DNA from: an uncultured Bacilli bacterium
GTDB lineage: Bacteria; Bacillota_I; Bacilli_A; RF39; UBA660
Direction: 5' to 3'
Length of the DNA: 18,329 bases
Assembly: GCA_947629425.1 (NCBI GenBank)
Contig: CANRDR010000014.1
Coordinates: forward strand, 1 to 18,329
The first letter of the stretch is position 1; each line of letters starts with the position of its first letter. Shown here piece after piece: positions 1-8,636 of the stretch. A program made the translations under genes and the position numbers. Under the pieces are notes generated by a model, which saw only the letters and a list, made by a program, of their open reading frames with translations, made no database searches and was not told the DNA's origin.

Positions 1-597
1 GTTAATAGAAATTTAGATAAAACTAAATTAATAAGAAATGAAACATATGCATTAGATAATTTTTCACATCAACTAACTACAGTAGATTCATATAATGATG
101 CTCAAAAAGTAATACAAATAAATTTAAACTTAAAATCTATAATAAAAAAACCTAAATTAGTATATCATTTAAAAGACCAATATGGTATGAAGTTAAATGA
201 CTTAATAGAAATCCAACATATAAATATGGAAAAAATAGATGATATGTGTTATGATGAAGACGTAAAGAAATTAGTAAAAATGTTATTAAGTAAAGACTTT
301 AAAATTTTAAAAGAAAATACATTATATTTAGGAAAGTTAGGTGAATATATAATGGAAGAAACAATTAGATTATCACAAGAAGAACATATAATGGGCTTAT
401 ATGATAAAGAAAAAGATGATGAAATGATTGCAAGATCAAGAGAAGCATTTGCAAAAGAAGAAGGCATCGAACAAGGTCTTGCACAAGGTATCTCATCAAT
501 TGCAGCAAATATGTTACAAAAGAAATTTTCTATTGATGTTATAAGTGAAGTAACAGGGCTTTCTAAAACTAAGATTAAAAAATTAAATATTAATTAA
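1..597 (+). CDS. Rpn/PD-(D/E)XK family transposase-like nuclease, C-terminal part
   Basis: The frame is open from base 1 to the TAA at 595-597 (198 codons), so the gene begins left of the window; the ATG at 187 is only an internal Met. The C-terminal third is typical of the Rpn/PDDEXK_2 transposase-like family: a segment rich in K/E/D, then EEGIEQGLAQGI, then a short helical tail ending in VTGLSKTKIKKL. In that family this tail follows a PD-(D/E)XK nuclease core, which would lie in the missing N-terminal part, so catalytic residues cannot be checked. Family knowledge: Rpn proteins are recombination-promoting endonucleases that are often present in many copies in low-GC gut Firmicutes. A hairpin terminator follows directly. 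The family call is fairly secure; activity is unknown. Confidence 0.72.
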   Translation, partial: VNRNLDKTKLIRNETYALDNFSHQLTTVDSYNDAQKVIQINLNLKSIIKKPKLVYHLKDQYGMKLNDLIEIQHINMEKIDDMCYDEDVKKLVKMLLSKDFKILKENTLYLGKLGEYIMEETIRLSQEEHIMGLYDKEKDDEMIARSREAFAKEEGIEQGLAQGISSIAANMLQKKFSIDVISEVTGLSKTKIKKLNIN

Positions 598-629
598 TAC
601 TCTAAAATTAAAAAATTAGAGTATTTTTT
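597..629 (+). terminator. Intrinsic terminator after the Rpn-like gene
   Basis: A 9-bp stem, ATACTCTAA (597-605) paired with TTAGAGTAT (616-624), encloses a 10-nt A-rich loop and runs into six Ts (624-629). It sits directly at the stop codon of the nuclease gene. A convergent gene ends 20 bp further on at 649. Confidence 0.8.
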
Positions 630-648
630 AAACTTTAATAAAATAATA

Positions 649-945
649 TCATATAAAAAATTTAGGATTATTTAAATTATTATAAGTATTAATATTGTTA
701 TTAACATTATTATCTATTTTAGGTATAGAAATAGTATTATTTTTTTTAATTTCTTTATTTGCTTTCATAATTTTTAAAATATTTTTTATATTATCTTTAT
801 TATTTTTAAAATTTTTATAAGTAGAATGTATTGTTTTAAAAAGTGGAACAGATTCTTTATAAATAGGTAATGCTTTATTAGCAAAAGATAAAGTACTATT
901 AATACCATTTAATACTCTAAATAAACCACTAGGAGCTTCATTCAT
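649..945 (-). CDS. YqfQ/VrrA-like small protein
   Basis: This 98-residue protein uses the ATG at 945-943, chosen because AAGTAGGTGAT lies just upstream on the minus strand; a GTG at 954 would fall inside that ribosome binding site. The first half (APSGLFRVLNGINSTLSFANKA, then a YKESVPLFKTI-type segment and a basic KNFKNNKDN stretch) resembles the YqfQ/VrrA family of Bacillales: a Gly/Phe-rich start, a helix, then a 'P-hydrophobic-K-Y' helix. The second half is Asn-rich and low in complexity. No transmembrane segment or catalytic motif is visible. The biochemical role of YqfQ proteins is not known to me. It is transcribed convergently with the gene ending at 597 and divergently from the phosphodiesterase gene. 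The family call is tentative. Confidence 0.5.
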   Translation of the reverse strand: MNEAPSGLFRVLNGINSTLSFANKALPIYKESVPLFKTIHSTYKNFKNNKDNIKNILKIMKANKEIKKNNTISIPKIDNNVNNNINTYNNLNNPKFFI

Positions 946-1055
946 ATTTATCACCTACTTGATTATATGTAAATATTAAAAATAATTTACTTAATAAAAA
1001 ATATTTATTAAAACAAAACATTATATCATAAAAGTTATGAAAAAATATGAATATT

Positions 1056-1086
1056 TTGTAGATATTTTCTTTTTTTTATTTATAAA
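1056..1086 (+). promoter_or_regulatory. Possible promoter for the phosphodiesterase-tdk-pilin-tmk cluster
   Basis: A TTGTAG (1056-1061) and a TTTATA/TATAAA box (1079-1086) are separated by about 17-19 bp and would place the start of transcription some 30 bases before the ATG at 1122. A second -10-like TATACT at 1099-1104 lies almost against the ribosome binding site. In DNA this AT-rich such boxes arise by chance, so support is weak. Confidence 0.3.
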
Positions 1087-1121
1087 CTGTGTTAAACTTA
1101 TACTATAAGGTGGTTAGTATT

Positions 1122-1790
1122 ATGGGGAAATGTGATTTTCTAAATAAATCTATTATTGCACATAGAGGTATTTATAATAATATAACTATATATGAAAATA
1201 CAATAGATTCTATTTTGTATGCTGCACATAATAATTTAACTGTTGAAATAGATATAAGATTAACTAAAGATAATGAAATAATAGTTTTTCATGATGAAGA
1301 TATGACAAGACTTATTAAATTAAAAGATAAAATAAATACAATTAATTATGAAGATTTAAATTATATATCACATTACCATATTCCAACGCTAAAAGAAGTA
1401 TTAGATAAAGTTAATAATAAAGTTCCTATTATAATAGATATAAAAGAAGATAATAAAATATTAAGAAATAAACTATCTAATTTATTAAAAAAATATAACA
1501 ATATATTATTACAAAGTTATAATTATGAATTAATTAAATATTATAAAAAACAAAAATATATTGTAGGTTTACTAATAAATGATAAAAAAAATAAGAATTA
1601 TTTAGATAAAAAAATAGATGTAGATTTTTTATCTATAAAATATGATAGTGTAGATAAATATACTATATATGAATTAAAAAAGGATTATTATTTAATAGGT
1701 TGGACATTAAATGATAAAGAAGAAGTAAAAGAATATATAAAAATATTTAATAATTTAATTATAGACAATATAGAAGAAGTATTTAGTTAG
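1122..1790 (+). CDS. Glycerophosphodiester phosphodiesterase family protein
   Basis: A 222-residue cytoplasmic-type GDPD. The GDPD signature residues are all present: His14-Arg15-Gly16 (AHRG), Glu25-Asn26-Thr27, Glu42-x-Asp44 (EIDIRLTKD), His57-Asp58 (FHDED) and, in the barrel, Asp106-x-Lys108 (IIIDIKED). The C-terminal WTLND and DNIEE motifs are also typical. The family hydrolyses glycerophosphodiesters to glycerol-3-phosphate and an alcohol using a divalent metal. There is no signal peptide or membrane segment, and the size is near that of short bacterial members. The start is the ATG at 1122, 8 bases after AAGGTGG (1107-1113); an upstream in-frame GTG at 1089 lacks such a site. It is the first gene of a plus-strand cluster, with tdk 9 bases downstream. 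Substrate preference is unknown. Confidence 0.88.
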   Translation: MGKCDFLNKSIIAHRGIYNNITIYENTIDSILYAAHNNLTVEIDIRLTKDNEIIVFHDEDMTRLIKLKDKINTINYEDLNYISHYHIPTLKEVLDKVNNKVPIIIDIKEDNKILRNKLSNLLKKYNNILLQSYNYELIKYYKKQKYIVGLLINDKKNKNYLDKKIDVDFLSIKYDSVDKYTIYELKKDYYLIGWTLNDKEEVKEYIKIFNNLIIDNIEEVFS

Positions 1791-1799
1791 GAGATAAAT

Positions 1800-2339
1800 A
1801 TGATAAAAACATTTACAGGACCTATGTTTAGTGGTAAAACTGCCAACTTATTAACAACATATTTTAATATGTGGAATAAAAAAAATATATTATGTTTTAA
1901 ACCTAAAATAAATACAAGAGATAAAGGTATTAAATCAAAAAAATTTACTGAATCAGTTGATGCAATAGAAATAAATAATTTAAAAGATATATTAAAATAT
2001 TTAAAAAAGAATACAAGAACTATATTTATAGATGAGGCTAATTTTTTAAAAGGTGATGTAAAAATATTAAGTGATTTAAGTATTAATAATAATATAGATA
2101 TATATATATGTGGTTTAAATATGACAAGTGAACAAAAACCATTTGGAATAATGCCTAATATACTTGCAATAAGTGATTATATAGAAATTAGCAAGAGTTA
2201 CTGTACTATTTGTAATAGAGAAGCATCTTTTACTTATTATGAAGGTAATAAAAATAGTGAAATAATGGTTGGAGATAATGGATATATTTCTTTATGTGAA
2301 AATTGTTTAAGAAAAATGAGGGAAAAAAATGAAAAATAA
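1800..2339 (+). CDS. tdk: Thymidine kinase
   Basis: A 179-residue type II thymidine kinase, the usual bacterial length. It phosphorylates thymidine to dTMP with ATP in the cytosol. Visible features: P-loop GPMFSGKT (residues 7-14), the Walker B and catalytic segment IFIDEANFL (Asp78, Glu79), GLNMTSEQKPFG in the thymidine-binding region, and four Cys for structural zinc (CTIC at 145-148, CENC at 166-169) around the lasso loop. Ribosome binding site AGGAGAT lies just before the ATG. The last 11 bases overlap the start of the prepilin-like gene, which suggests translational coupling. Thymidylate kinase lies further down the same cluster and catalyses the next step. Nothing looks inactivated. Confidence 0.92.
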   Translation: MIKTFTGPMFSGKTANLLTTYFNMWNKKNILCFKPKINTRDKGIKSKKFTESVDAIEINNLKDILKYLKKNTRTIFIDEANFLKGDVKILSDLSINNNIDIYICGLNMTSEQKPFGIMPNILAISDYIEISKSYCTICNREASFTYYEGNKNSEIMVGDNGYISLCENCLRKMREKNEK

Positions 2340-5300
2340 AAAAGGTTTTACAATTGTAGAAATTATAGTTAGTTTAACACTTTTAGTATTGATAGGTGTA
2401 ACAGCAATATTATTTACAACTAATAATAAAAAAGATGAGAAATTTGAAGAATATCAAAATGCATTACAATTAGGTGTTGCTACATATTTAGATAAATATG
2501 AGGATAATTTTTCAGATTTAAAAACTGAAGACACTTTTAGATTTATACCTTTAGATACATTAATTGCAGAAGGTATTATAGATTCTGATGAAACTAATCC
2601 ATATACAAAAAAGAAAAATGGAGATAATGATAAAACATGTGCGGATCTTGTTGATAAAGATTGTTCAATGGTTAAAGCAAAATATAGTGAAGATGAAACT
2701 TTATTAGATGTGGAATATCCTGTTGATAAAAAAGATATTACAATTACTGAAAAAGGATATTATTTATGTCATGAAGCTGATAAAACGTTAACATTACATG
2801 ATTCTAATACAGTATTTCAAAAATTTAAAGAATCAGGTTCTACTAATGTAAATGAAAACTTTATAAAAGATTATATTTCTAATAATATGTTAGAAGAAGA
2901 AAAAAATAAAAACATTATTAAAATATGTGATGTAAATAGTGGGGCTCAAATAAGAAATATAAATTATTTATATTCTAATTATAGTATTACTTTAAAATCT
3001 TCTTCATCAAAAGATATAGGTACTTTAACAATAAAATATACAATTGATGAAAATACTTTAACTGAATTAGAAGAATTAAAAGGAATAGATTTTCCAGATG
3101 ATTTTAAAAATATAGATGTTAAATATACTATAAATGATTTATCTTGTCCAATTCTTATAAAGAAAATTGGAAGTAGTTATGATAATATACAAGATGATGA
3201 TGTTTTTATTAATGGTAGTGTTGATAATTTATATTATTTTGATAATTATGATGGAATATCAAACATTAATTTTAATGATTTTACTTTAAATAAATTTAAT
3301 AAAGGTGCTAAATTACAAACTAAAACTAATAATGCAATAGATAAAAGAGGTAATAAATGTGATGTATCATTAAAGGTACAATGTGGTATTACGGGAGAAG
3401 ATTTTAATGATAGTGGAAACTGTATATGTGATACTGGAAAATGTTATAAAGATTCAGAATGTAGAAATATAGCATTAAATGAAACAACTATTTTGGAAGA
3501 TAATAAAAATATTTGTGTATGTAAAGAAAATTCTTCTTATAATAGTACTGGTGCTTGTATTTGTAATAGCGGATATGAACAAGTAGGAGAAGAATGTTTA
3601 CCAGAGTGTAAAGCAGGAGAATCAAGAGTAGGAAAAGAATGTGTTTGTACAGATGGAAATTATTGTTCATATAATGGAACATGTAGAACAAAAGGAAATT
3701 TAGAAACTAAAAAAGAAGATAATACATGTGCGTGTGTATCAAATGCAGAATATAAAGATGGAGTTTGTTCATGTAAGACAGATTATGAATCATTTAAAGG
3801 AAGTTGTTTGAAGAAATGTCCAGCAAATTCAACAAGAAATAATGATGGATTGTGTGTATGTAATCTTGGATTTGATAGTGTAAATGGAAAATGCTTAGCA
3901 TCATGTAAAGAAGGAGAAACAAGAGTAGGAGAAGAATGTGTTTGTACAGATGGAAATTACTGTTCATATAATGGCACATGTAGAAAGAAAGTAAATTTAG
4001 AAACTAAAAAGGCAGATAATACATGTGCGTGTGTATCGAATGCAACATATAAAGACGGAGTTTGTACATGCAATAGTGGATTTGATAGTGTAAATGGAAA
4101 ATGCTTAGCATCTTGTAAAACAGGAGAAACAAGAGTAGGAGAAGAATGTGTTTGTACAGACGGAAATTATTGTTCATATAATGGTACATGTAGAAAAAAA
4201 GGAGATTTAGAAATTAAAAAGACAGATAATACATGTGCGTGTGTATCAAATGCAACATATAAAGACGGAGTTTGTACATGCAATAGTGGATTTGATAGTG
4301 TAAATGGCAAATGTTTAGCATCTTGCAAAACAGGAGAAACAAGAGTTGGAGAAGAATGTGTTTGTACAGATGGAAATTATTGTTCATATAATGGCACATG
4401 TAGAAAAAAAGGAAATTTAGAAATTAAAAAAACAGATAATACATGTGCATGTGTATCAAATGCAGAATATAAAGATGGAGTTTGTTCATGTAAGACAGAC
4501 TATGAATCATTTAAAGGAAGCTGTTTGAAGAAATGTACAGCAAATTCTAAAAGAAATAGTGATGGATTGTGTGTATGTAATCCTGGATTTGATAGTGTAA
4601 ATGGCAAATGTTTAGAATCATGTAAAACAGGAGAAACAAGAGTAGGAGAAGAATGTAAATGTACAGATTCAAAATATTGTGTTTATAACAATGTATGTAG
4701 GTTAATAGGTAACTTAGAAAAGAAAAATTCATCAACATATGCATGCGAATGTACAGGACTATACAAACGAAATGGAAATGGTTTATGTGAATGTAGTGAT
4801 TCAAACACATGTATAGATAGTTCAAATGCATGTAGAGCAATAGGTACTTTAGAAAAAAAAGAAAATAATAAGTGTGTATGTACAGAAAATGCAACATATA
4901 CAAATGGTGCTTGTACTTGTAACGAAGGTTATGTAAAAGTTGGAAATGAATGTTTGGGAGAATGTCCAGCAAATTCAACAAGAAGTGGCAAAGAATGTGT
5001 ATGTAATAGTGGATTTGATAGTGTAAATGGCAAATGTTTACCAAAATGCAAAACTGGAGAAACAAGAGTAGGAGAAGAATGCAAGTGTACAAATTCAAAA
5101 TATTGTAAATATAATAATTCTTGTAGATTAATTGCAACAGCAGAAGAAAAAAATTCAGTGTCATATGCATGTGAATGTGAAGAAGGATATGAAAGAGTAG
5201 GAGACGAATGTTTAGAAAAATGTAAGGCAGGAGAAACAAGAGTAGGTAAAGAATGTAAATGTACAGATTCAAAATATTGTAAATATAATAATGTATGTAG

Positions 5301-8196
5301 ATTAATTGCAACAGCAGAAGAAAAAAACTCATCAACGTATGCATGCGAATGTACAGGATTATATAAAAGAAATTCAAATGGCTTATGTGAATGTAGTGCA
5401 TCAAATACATGTATAGATAATAGTACAAAAGCATGTAGATTAATAGGTGATTATGAAAAGAAAAACTCATCAACATATGCATGTGAATGTGCAGATGGAT
5501 ATGAAAAAGTAGGAAACGAATGTTTAAAAAAATGTCCAGCACATTCTACAAGATATGGAAAAAATGTATGTATATGTAATAGTGGATATGATCAAGTAGA
5601 AGACGAATGCTTACCAGAATGTAAAGAAGGAGAAACAAGAGTAGGTAAAGTATGTAAATGTACAGATTCGAAATATTGTACTTATAATAATGTATGTAGA
5701 TTAATTGCAACAGCAGAAGAAAAAAATTCAGTTTCATATGCGTGTGAATGTACAGGATTATATAAAAGAAATTCAAATGGCTTATGTGAATGTAGTGCAT
5801 CAAATACATGTATAGATAGTAATACAAAAGCATGTAGACTAATAGGAAATTTAGAAAAAAAATCATATAATTACACATGTGCTTGTGATACAAATGCGCA
5901 TTATAGTAATGGAAAATGTGTATGTAATACAAATTATGTAGAAAGTAATGGAAAATGTGTATGTAAAGATGGATATGAACAAGTAGGAAATGAATGTTTG
6001 AAGAAATGTAATACAGGAGAAACAAGAGTAGGTAAAGAATGTAAATGTACAAACGATAAATATTGTACTTATAATAATGTATGTAGACTAATTGCAACAG
6101 CAGAATATAAAGATTCGGTGTCATATGCATGTGAATGTACAGGATTATATAAAAGAAATTCAAAAGGATTATGCGAATGTAGTGAATCAAATACATGTAT
6201 AGATGATAGTACAAAAGCATGTAGATATTTTACAAGTTCATTAGAAGGAAAAGATGAAAAAACTAATAAATGTCAATGTCCAGCAAATGCAAAATATAAT
6301 AATTATGGAGCATGTGAATGTGTAGATAATTATGAACAAGTAGGAAGTGAATGTTTGAAGAAATGTCCAGCAAATTCTAAAAGAAATGGCAAAGAATGTG
6401 TATGTAATACTGGATATGAAAAAGTCGGAGACGAATGCTTACTAAAATGTAATTCAGGAGAAACAAGGGTAGGTAAAGAATGTAAATGTACAGATTCAAA
6501 ATATTGTACTTATAATAATGTATGTAGATTAATCGCAACAGCAGAATACAAAGATTCGGTATCATATACATGTCAATGTACAGGATTATATAAAAGAAAT
6601 TCAAAAGGCTTATGTGAATGTAGTGAATCAAATACATGTATAGATAATAGTACAAAAGCATGTAGATATCTAAAAACATTAGAAAAAAAAGAACAAAACA
6701 CTAATAAATGTGTATGTGCAGATAATGCACATTACGAAAATGGTTCTTGTGTATGTAATACTGGATATACACAAAATAATGGTATATGTGAAAAAAGTAC
6801 ATCTTCTGATTGTGGAGCAGGTAAATGTACATATAATAGCAAATGCTTAACTATGAAGGATTTTGTTGGTAAATCAAATGGAGCATGTAGTTGTAATTAT
6901 AGTGATATGGTACTTAAATCAGATGGAACAAACGTTGAATGTGTATGTAAAGATGGATATAAATTTGATTATTATCAAGAAAAATGTGTAAAAGATACTT
7001 CTGATTGTGGAACAGGTAAATGTACATATAATGGTAAATGCTTAACTATGAAGAATTTTGTTGGTAAAACAAATGGAGCATGTAGTTGTAATTATAGTGA
7101 TATGGTACTTAAATCAGATGGAACAAACGTTGAATGTGCATGTAAAGATGGATATACATTTGATTACTATCAAGAAAAGTGTGTACAAAAATGTGGTAGT
7201 GGAGAAGTAGTTGACAGTAATGGTGATTGTATTAAAGCATATTGTTCTGGTGATTATGGTACAGTTGAGTCTGACTTTAAAGAAACAATGGCTGAAGATA
7301 GTATAGATATGCCAACATCTTATAATGTTTTGGCATATATTAGAAAAAAGGCAAATCAATGTAATAATGAGACGAGTCATCCTGAAGGAAGTACTGAAAA
7401 TAATCCTGATAATGCATATTTTAAATGTAATGATATAAGTGAATATCCAAATTGTACTGGAAATAGTTTAAGAGAATGTGCTTGGGAACTATACAGAAGA
7501 AATTTTTCAACTCAATATGATGTATCATATTCAAGATATGACAATTTATTTAATTATCTATATACAATTAATAGATATTTAACATATCAAACTTATTCAT
7601 ATAGTACACTCGTCGATCAAGAATATCCTTATATTAATGGAGATATAAATCTTAAACATACTTTTCCATCTTCAACTGATTGGAATTGGAAAGAAGGAAA
7701 TTATAATACAACTGTTACATATTTAAAAGAAGCAAAAAAACAAGTTGATAATTATATTAGAGATTATACTTTTGCATTATCACAAAGGAGTATTTTCCAA
7801 AATGATTATGCAAAAACAAAAGAAAAATGTTATGAAGAAGCATTAGGATGTTTTCCTGGTACGGGCTTACAAGGAAGCGATGAAGGAATATTTACTACTT
7901 TTACTTGTGAAGATACATCTGGTAAATTCGAAAATACATCTGAACAATTACATGAAGAACAAATAGATTTAATGACAGTTTTAGCTGCATTTGATTCATA
8001 TTTTACAACTGAAGGTATGGGCTGTAATAAAATTGTGCCAAACGATGTCAAAGGAAATTTAGCTACAATGTTAGAAAAATATGGCTATAATTTAGATTTA
8101 AATGCATCTTCTGCAGGAAGTCACACTCAATGTATTTCAGAAACTAAAAAATGTACTTTACAGTATATTCCATGTTTATGGGGTTATAGCTCCTAA
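2329..8196 (+). CDS. Giant prepilin-like surface protein with Cys-rich EGF-like tandem repeats
   Basis: A 1955-residue protein. The N-terminus KNKKGFTIVEIIVSLTLL is a type IV prepilin (N-methylation) signal: cleavage would fall between Gly6 and Phe7, Glu sits at mature position 5, and a hydrophobic helix runs to about residue 30. Residues 31-350 form an Asp/Glu/Lys-rich body with few Cys. Residues 352-1638 are Cys-rich, EGF- or TIL-like modules of the type C-x-x-GETRVG-x-EC-x-C. That motif starts at residues 427, 526, 596, 666, 765, 907, 965, 1098, 1227 and 1374, followed by two near-identical 65-residue modules at about 1495 and 1560. Residues 1639-1955 are a non-repeated C-terminal domain, still with Cys, and there is no LPXTG or C-terminal membrane anchor. 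The start has GAGGG six bases upstream and overlaps tdk by 11 bp. Inference: an exported, disulfide-rich adhesin or giant minor pilin. No pilus ATPase or prepilin peptidase is in the window. Function is unknown. Confidence 0.85.
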   Translation: MKNKKGFTIVEIIVSLTLLVLIGVTAILFTTNNKKDEKFEEYQNALQLGVATYLDKYEDNFSDLKTEDTFRFIPLDTLIAEGIIDSDETNPYTKKKNGDNDKTCADLVDKDCSMVKAKYSEDETLLDVEYPVDKKDITITEKGYYLCHEADKTLTLHDSNTVFQKFKESGSTNVNENFIKDYISNNMLEEEKNKNIIKICDVNSGAQIRNINYLYSNYSITLKSSSSKDIGTLTIKYTIDENTLTELEELKGIDFPDDFKNIDVKYTINDLSCPILIKKIGSSYDNIQDDDVFINGSVDNLYYFDNYDGISNINFNDFTLNKFNKGAKLQTKTNNAIDKRGNKCDVSLKVQCGITGEDFNDSGNCICDTGKCYKDSECRNIALNETTILEDNKNICVCKENSSYNSTGACICNSGYEQVGEECLPECKAGESRVGKECVCTDGNYCSYNGTCRTKGNLETKKEDNTCACVSNAEYKDGVCSCKTDYESFKGSCLKKCPANSTRNNDGLCVCNLGFDSVNGKCLASCKEGETRVGEECVCTDGNYCSYNGTCRKKVNLETKKADNTCACVSNATYKDGVCTCNSGFDSVNGKCLASCKTGETRVGEECVCTDGNYCSYNGTCRKKGDLEIKKTDNTCACVSNATYKDGVCTCNSGFDSVNGKCLASCKTGETRVGEECVCTDGNYCSYNGTCRKKGNLEIKKTDNTCACVSNAEYKDGVCSCKTDYESFKGSCLKKCTANSKRNSDGLCVCNPGFDSVNGKCLESCKTGETRVGEECKCTDSKYCVYNNVCRLIGNLEKKNSSTYACECTGLYKRNGNGLCECSDSNTCIDSSNACRAIGTLEKKENNKCVCTENATYTNGACTCNEGYVKVGNECLGECPANSTRSGKECVCNSGFDSVNGKCLPKCKTGETRVGEECKCTNSKYCKYNNSCRLIATAEEKNSVSYACECEEGYERVGDECLEKCKAGETRVGKECKCTDSKYCKYNNVCRLIATAEEKNSSTYACECTGLYKRNSNGLCECSASNTCIDNSTKACRLIGDYEKKNSSTYACECADGYEKVGNECLKKCPAHSTRYGKNVCICNSGYDQVEDECLPECKEGETRVGKVCKCTDSKYCTYNNVCRLIATAEEKNSVSYACECTGLYKRNSNGLCECSASNTCIDSNTKACRLIGNLEKKSYNYTCACDTNAHYSNGKCVCNTNYVESNGKCVCKDGYEQVGNECLKKCNTGETRVGKECKCTNDKYCTYNNVCRLIATAEYKDSVSYACECTGLYKRNSKGLCECSESNTCIDDSTKACRYFTSSLEGKDEKTNKCQCPANAKYNNYGACECVDNYEQVGSECLKKCPANSKRNGKECVCNTGYEKVGDECLLKCNSGETRVGKECKCTDSKYCTYNNVCRLIATAEYKDSVSYTCQCTGLYKRNSKGLCECSESNTCIDNSTKACRYLKTLEKKEQNTNKCVCADNAHYENGSCVCNTGYTQNNGICEKSTSSDCGAGKCTYNSKCLTMKDFVGKSNGACSCNYSDMVLKSDGTNVECVCKDGYKFDYYQEKCVKDTSDCGTGKCTYNGKCLTMKNFVGKTNGACSCNYSDMVLKSDGTNVECACKDGYTFDYYQEKCVQKCGSGEVVDSNGDCIKAYCSGDYGTVESDFKETMAEDSIDMPTSYNVLAYIRKKANQCNNETSHPEGSTENNPDNAYFKCNDISEYPNCTGNSLRECAWELYRRNFSTQYDVSYSRYDNLFNYLYTINRYLTYQTYSYSTLVDQEYPYINGDINLKHTFPSSTDWNWKEGNYNTTVTYLKEAKKQVDNYIRDYTFALSQRSIFQNDYAKTKEKCYEEALGCFPGTGLQGSDEGIFTTFTCEDTSGKFENTSEQLHEEQIDLMTVLAAFDSYFTTEGMGCNKIVPNDVKGNLATMLEKYGYNLDLNASSAGSHTQCISETKKCTLQYIPCLWGYSS
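3607..4620 (+). repeat. Near-identical 210/297-bp tandem repeats inside the prepilin-like gene
   Basis: Within the giant gene, units beginning at the GETRVG motif start at 3607, 3904, 4114 and 4324, ending at 4620. Two units are 210 bp (70 residues; 3904-4113, 4114-4323). Two are 297 bp (99 residues; 3607-3903, 4324-4620) because they carry an extra module (KTDYESFKGSCLKKC). DNA identity is high even at third codon positions, so the copies arose by recent duplication or are homogenised by recombination. Later units (4621 onward) have diverged. Confidence 0.88.
6808..7195 (+). repeat. 195-bp duplicated module in the prepilin-like gene
   Basis: Two adjacent copies, about 6808-7002 and 7003-7195, are almost identical in DNA and encode the CG-x-GKCTYN...CSCNYSDMVLKSDG...FDYYQEKCV module. 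They differ from the GETRVG units and mark the end of the repeat tract before the C-terminal domain. Confidence 0.85.
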
Positions 8197-8228
8197 CATA
8201 ATTTTAGAAATGGTTAATGGTGAAAATT

Positions 8229-8627
8229 ATGAAGAATAAAAATTTAATATTTAATATAATTTTAATATCTATTATTATTGTAGTTTTATTGATAATTATG
8301 GTTTTTATAATAAATAAAAAAAGTGGTGTTAATGATGATAAATTAGAAAGAGAATATTATGAAAAAATGGAACAAAAAATGAAAGAAGATTATAAATATT
8401 TATATGATAATATAGATTTTAAAGAAAACAAAGACTATACTTTAACTATTTTTCTAAATGATTTAAAAGCTGCAGGTGCGGATATGCTTTCTTATAGAAA
8501 TTATAAAACAAAAAAGCAATGTGATTTATATAGTTCTTATGCAGAAATAACTTTTGATAAAAAAGGAAAAGAAAAAATAAAAGTATATTATGATTGTGAC
8601 GGTAAATCAAATTATGAATTAAAGTAG
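8229..8627 (+). CDS. Small single-pass membrane protein, function unknown
   Basis: A 132-residue protein that I do not recognise. A short basic N-terminus (MKNKN) is followed by one long hydrophobic helix (residues about 7-28, Ile/Val/Leu-rich). Then comes a charged, probably helical Lys/Glu stretch and a compact C-terminal part with two Cys (KKQCDLY and YYDCDG) and a TFDKKGKEKIKVYYD beta-like segment. This is consistent with an N-terminally anchored protein whose C-terminal domain is outside the membrane and may form one disulfide. The ATG at 8229 follows ATGGTGA with good spacing; an ATG at 8217 is possible. It starts 32 bp after the giant prepilin-like gene and ends 9 bp before tmk, so it may assist that protein; this is inference from position and from the shared Cys content. 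Confidence 0.7.
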   Translation: MKNKNLIFNIILISIIIVVLLIIMVFIINKKSGVNDDKLEREYYEKMEQKMKEDYKYLYDNIDFKENKDYTLTIFLNDLKAAGADMLSYRNYKTKKQCDLYSSYAEITFDKKGKEKIKVYYDCDGKSNYELK

Positions 8628-8636
8628 GTAATAAAA

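Noticed and set aside
3607..4620. Regularly spaced repeats as a possible CRISPR array
   Set aside because: The units are 210/297 bp, continuous, and inside an intact reading frame; there are no short repeats with unique spacers and no cas genes.
3488..6679. Several long minus-strand open frames (up to 331 codons) opposite the giant gene
   Set aside because: They are antisense shadows of the repeat tract: their products are Leu/Tyr/His-rich with no domain logic, they repeat with the same period, and they lack ribosome binding sites.
7830..8051. Minus-strand frames opposite the C-terminal domain of the giant protein
   Set aside because: They are shadows of a conserved coding strand with no ribosome binding site.
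8100..8196. Sortase (LPXTG) anchor at the C-terminus of the giant protein
   Set aside because: No LPXTG-like motif, hydrophobic tail or basic end is present; the protein ends in a Cys-containing domain.
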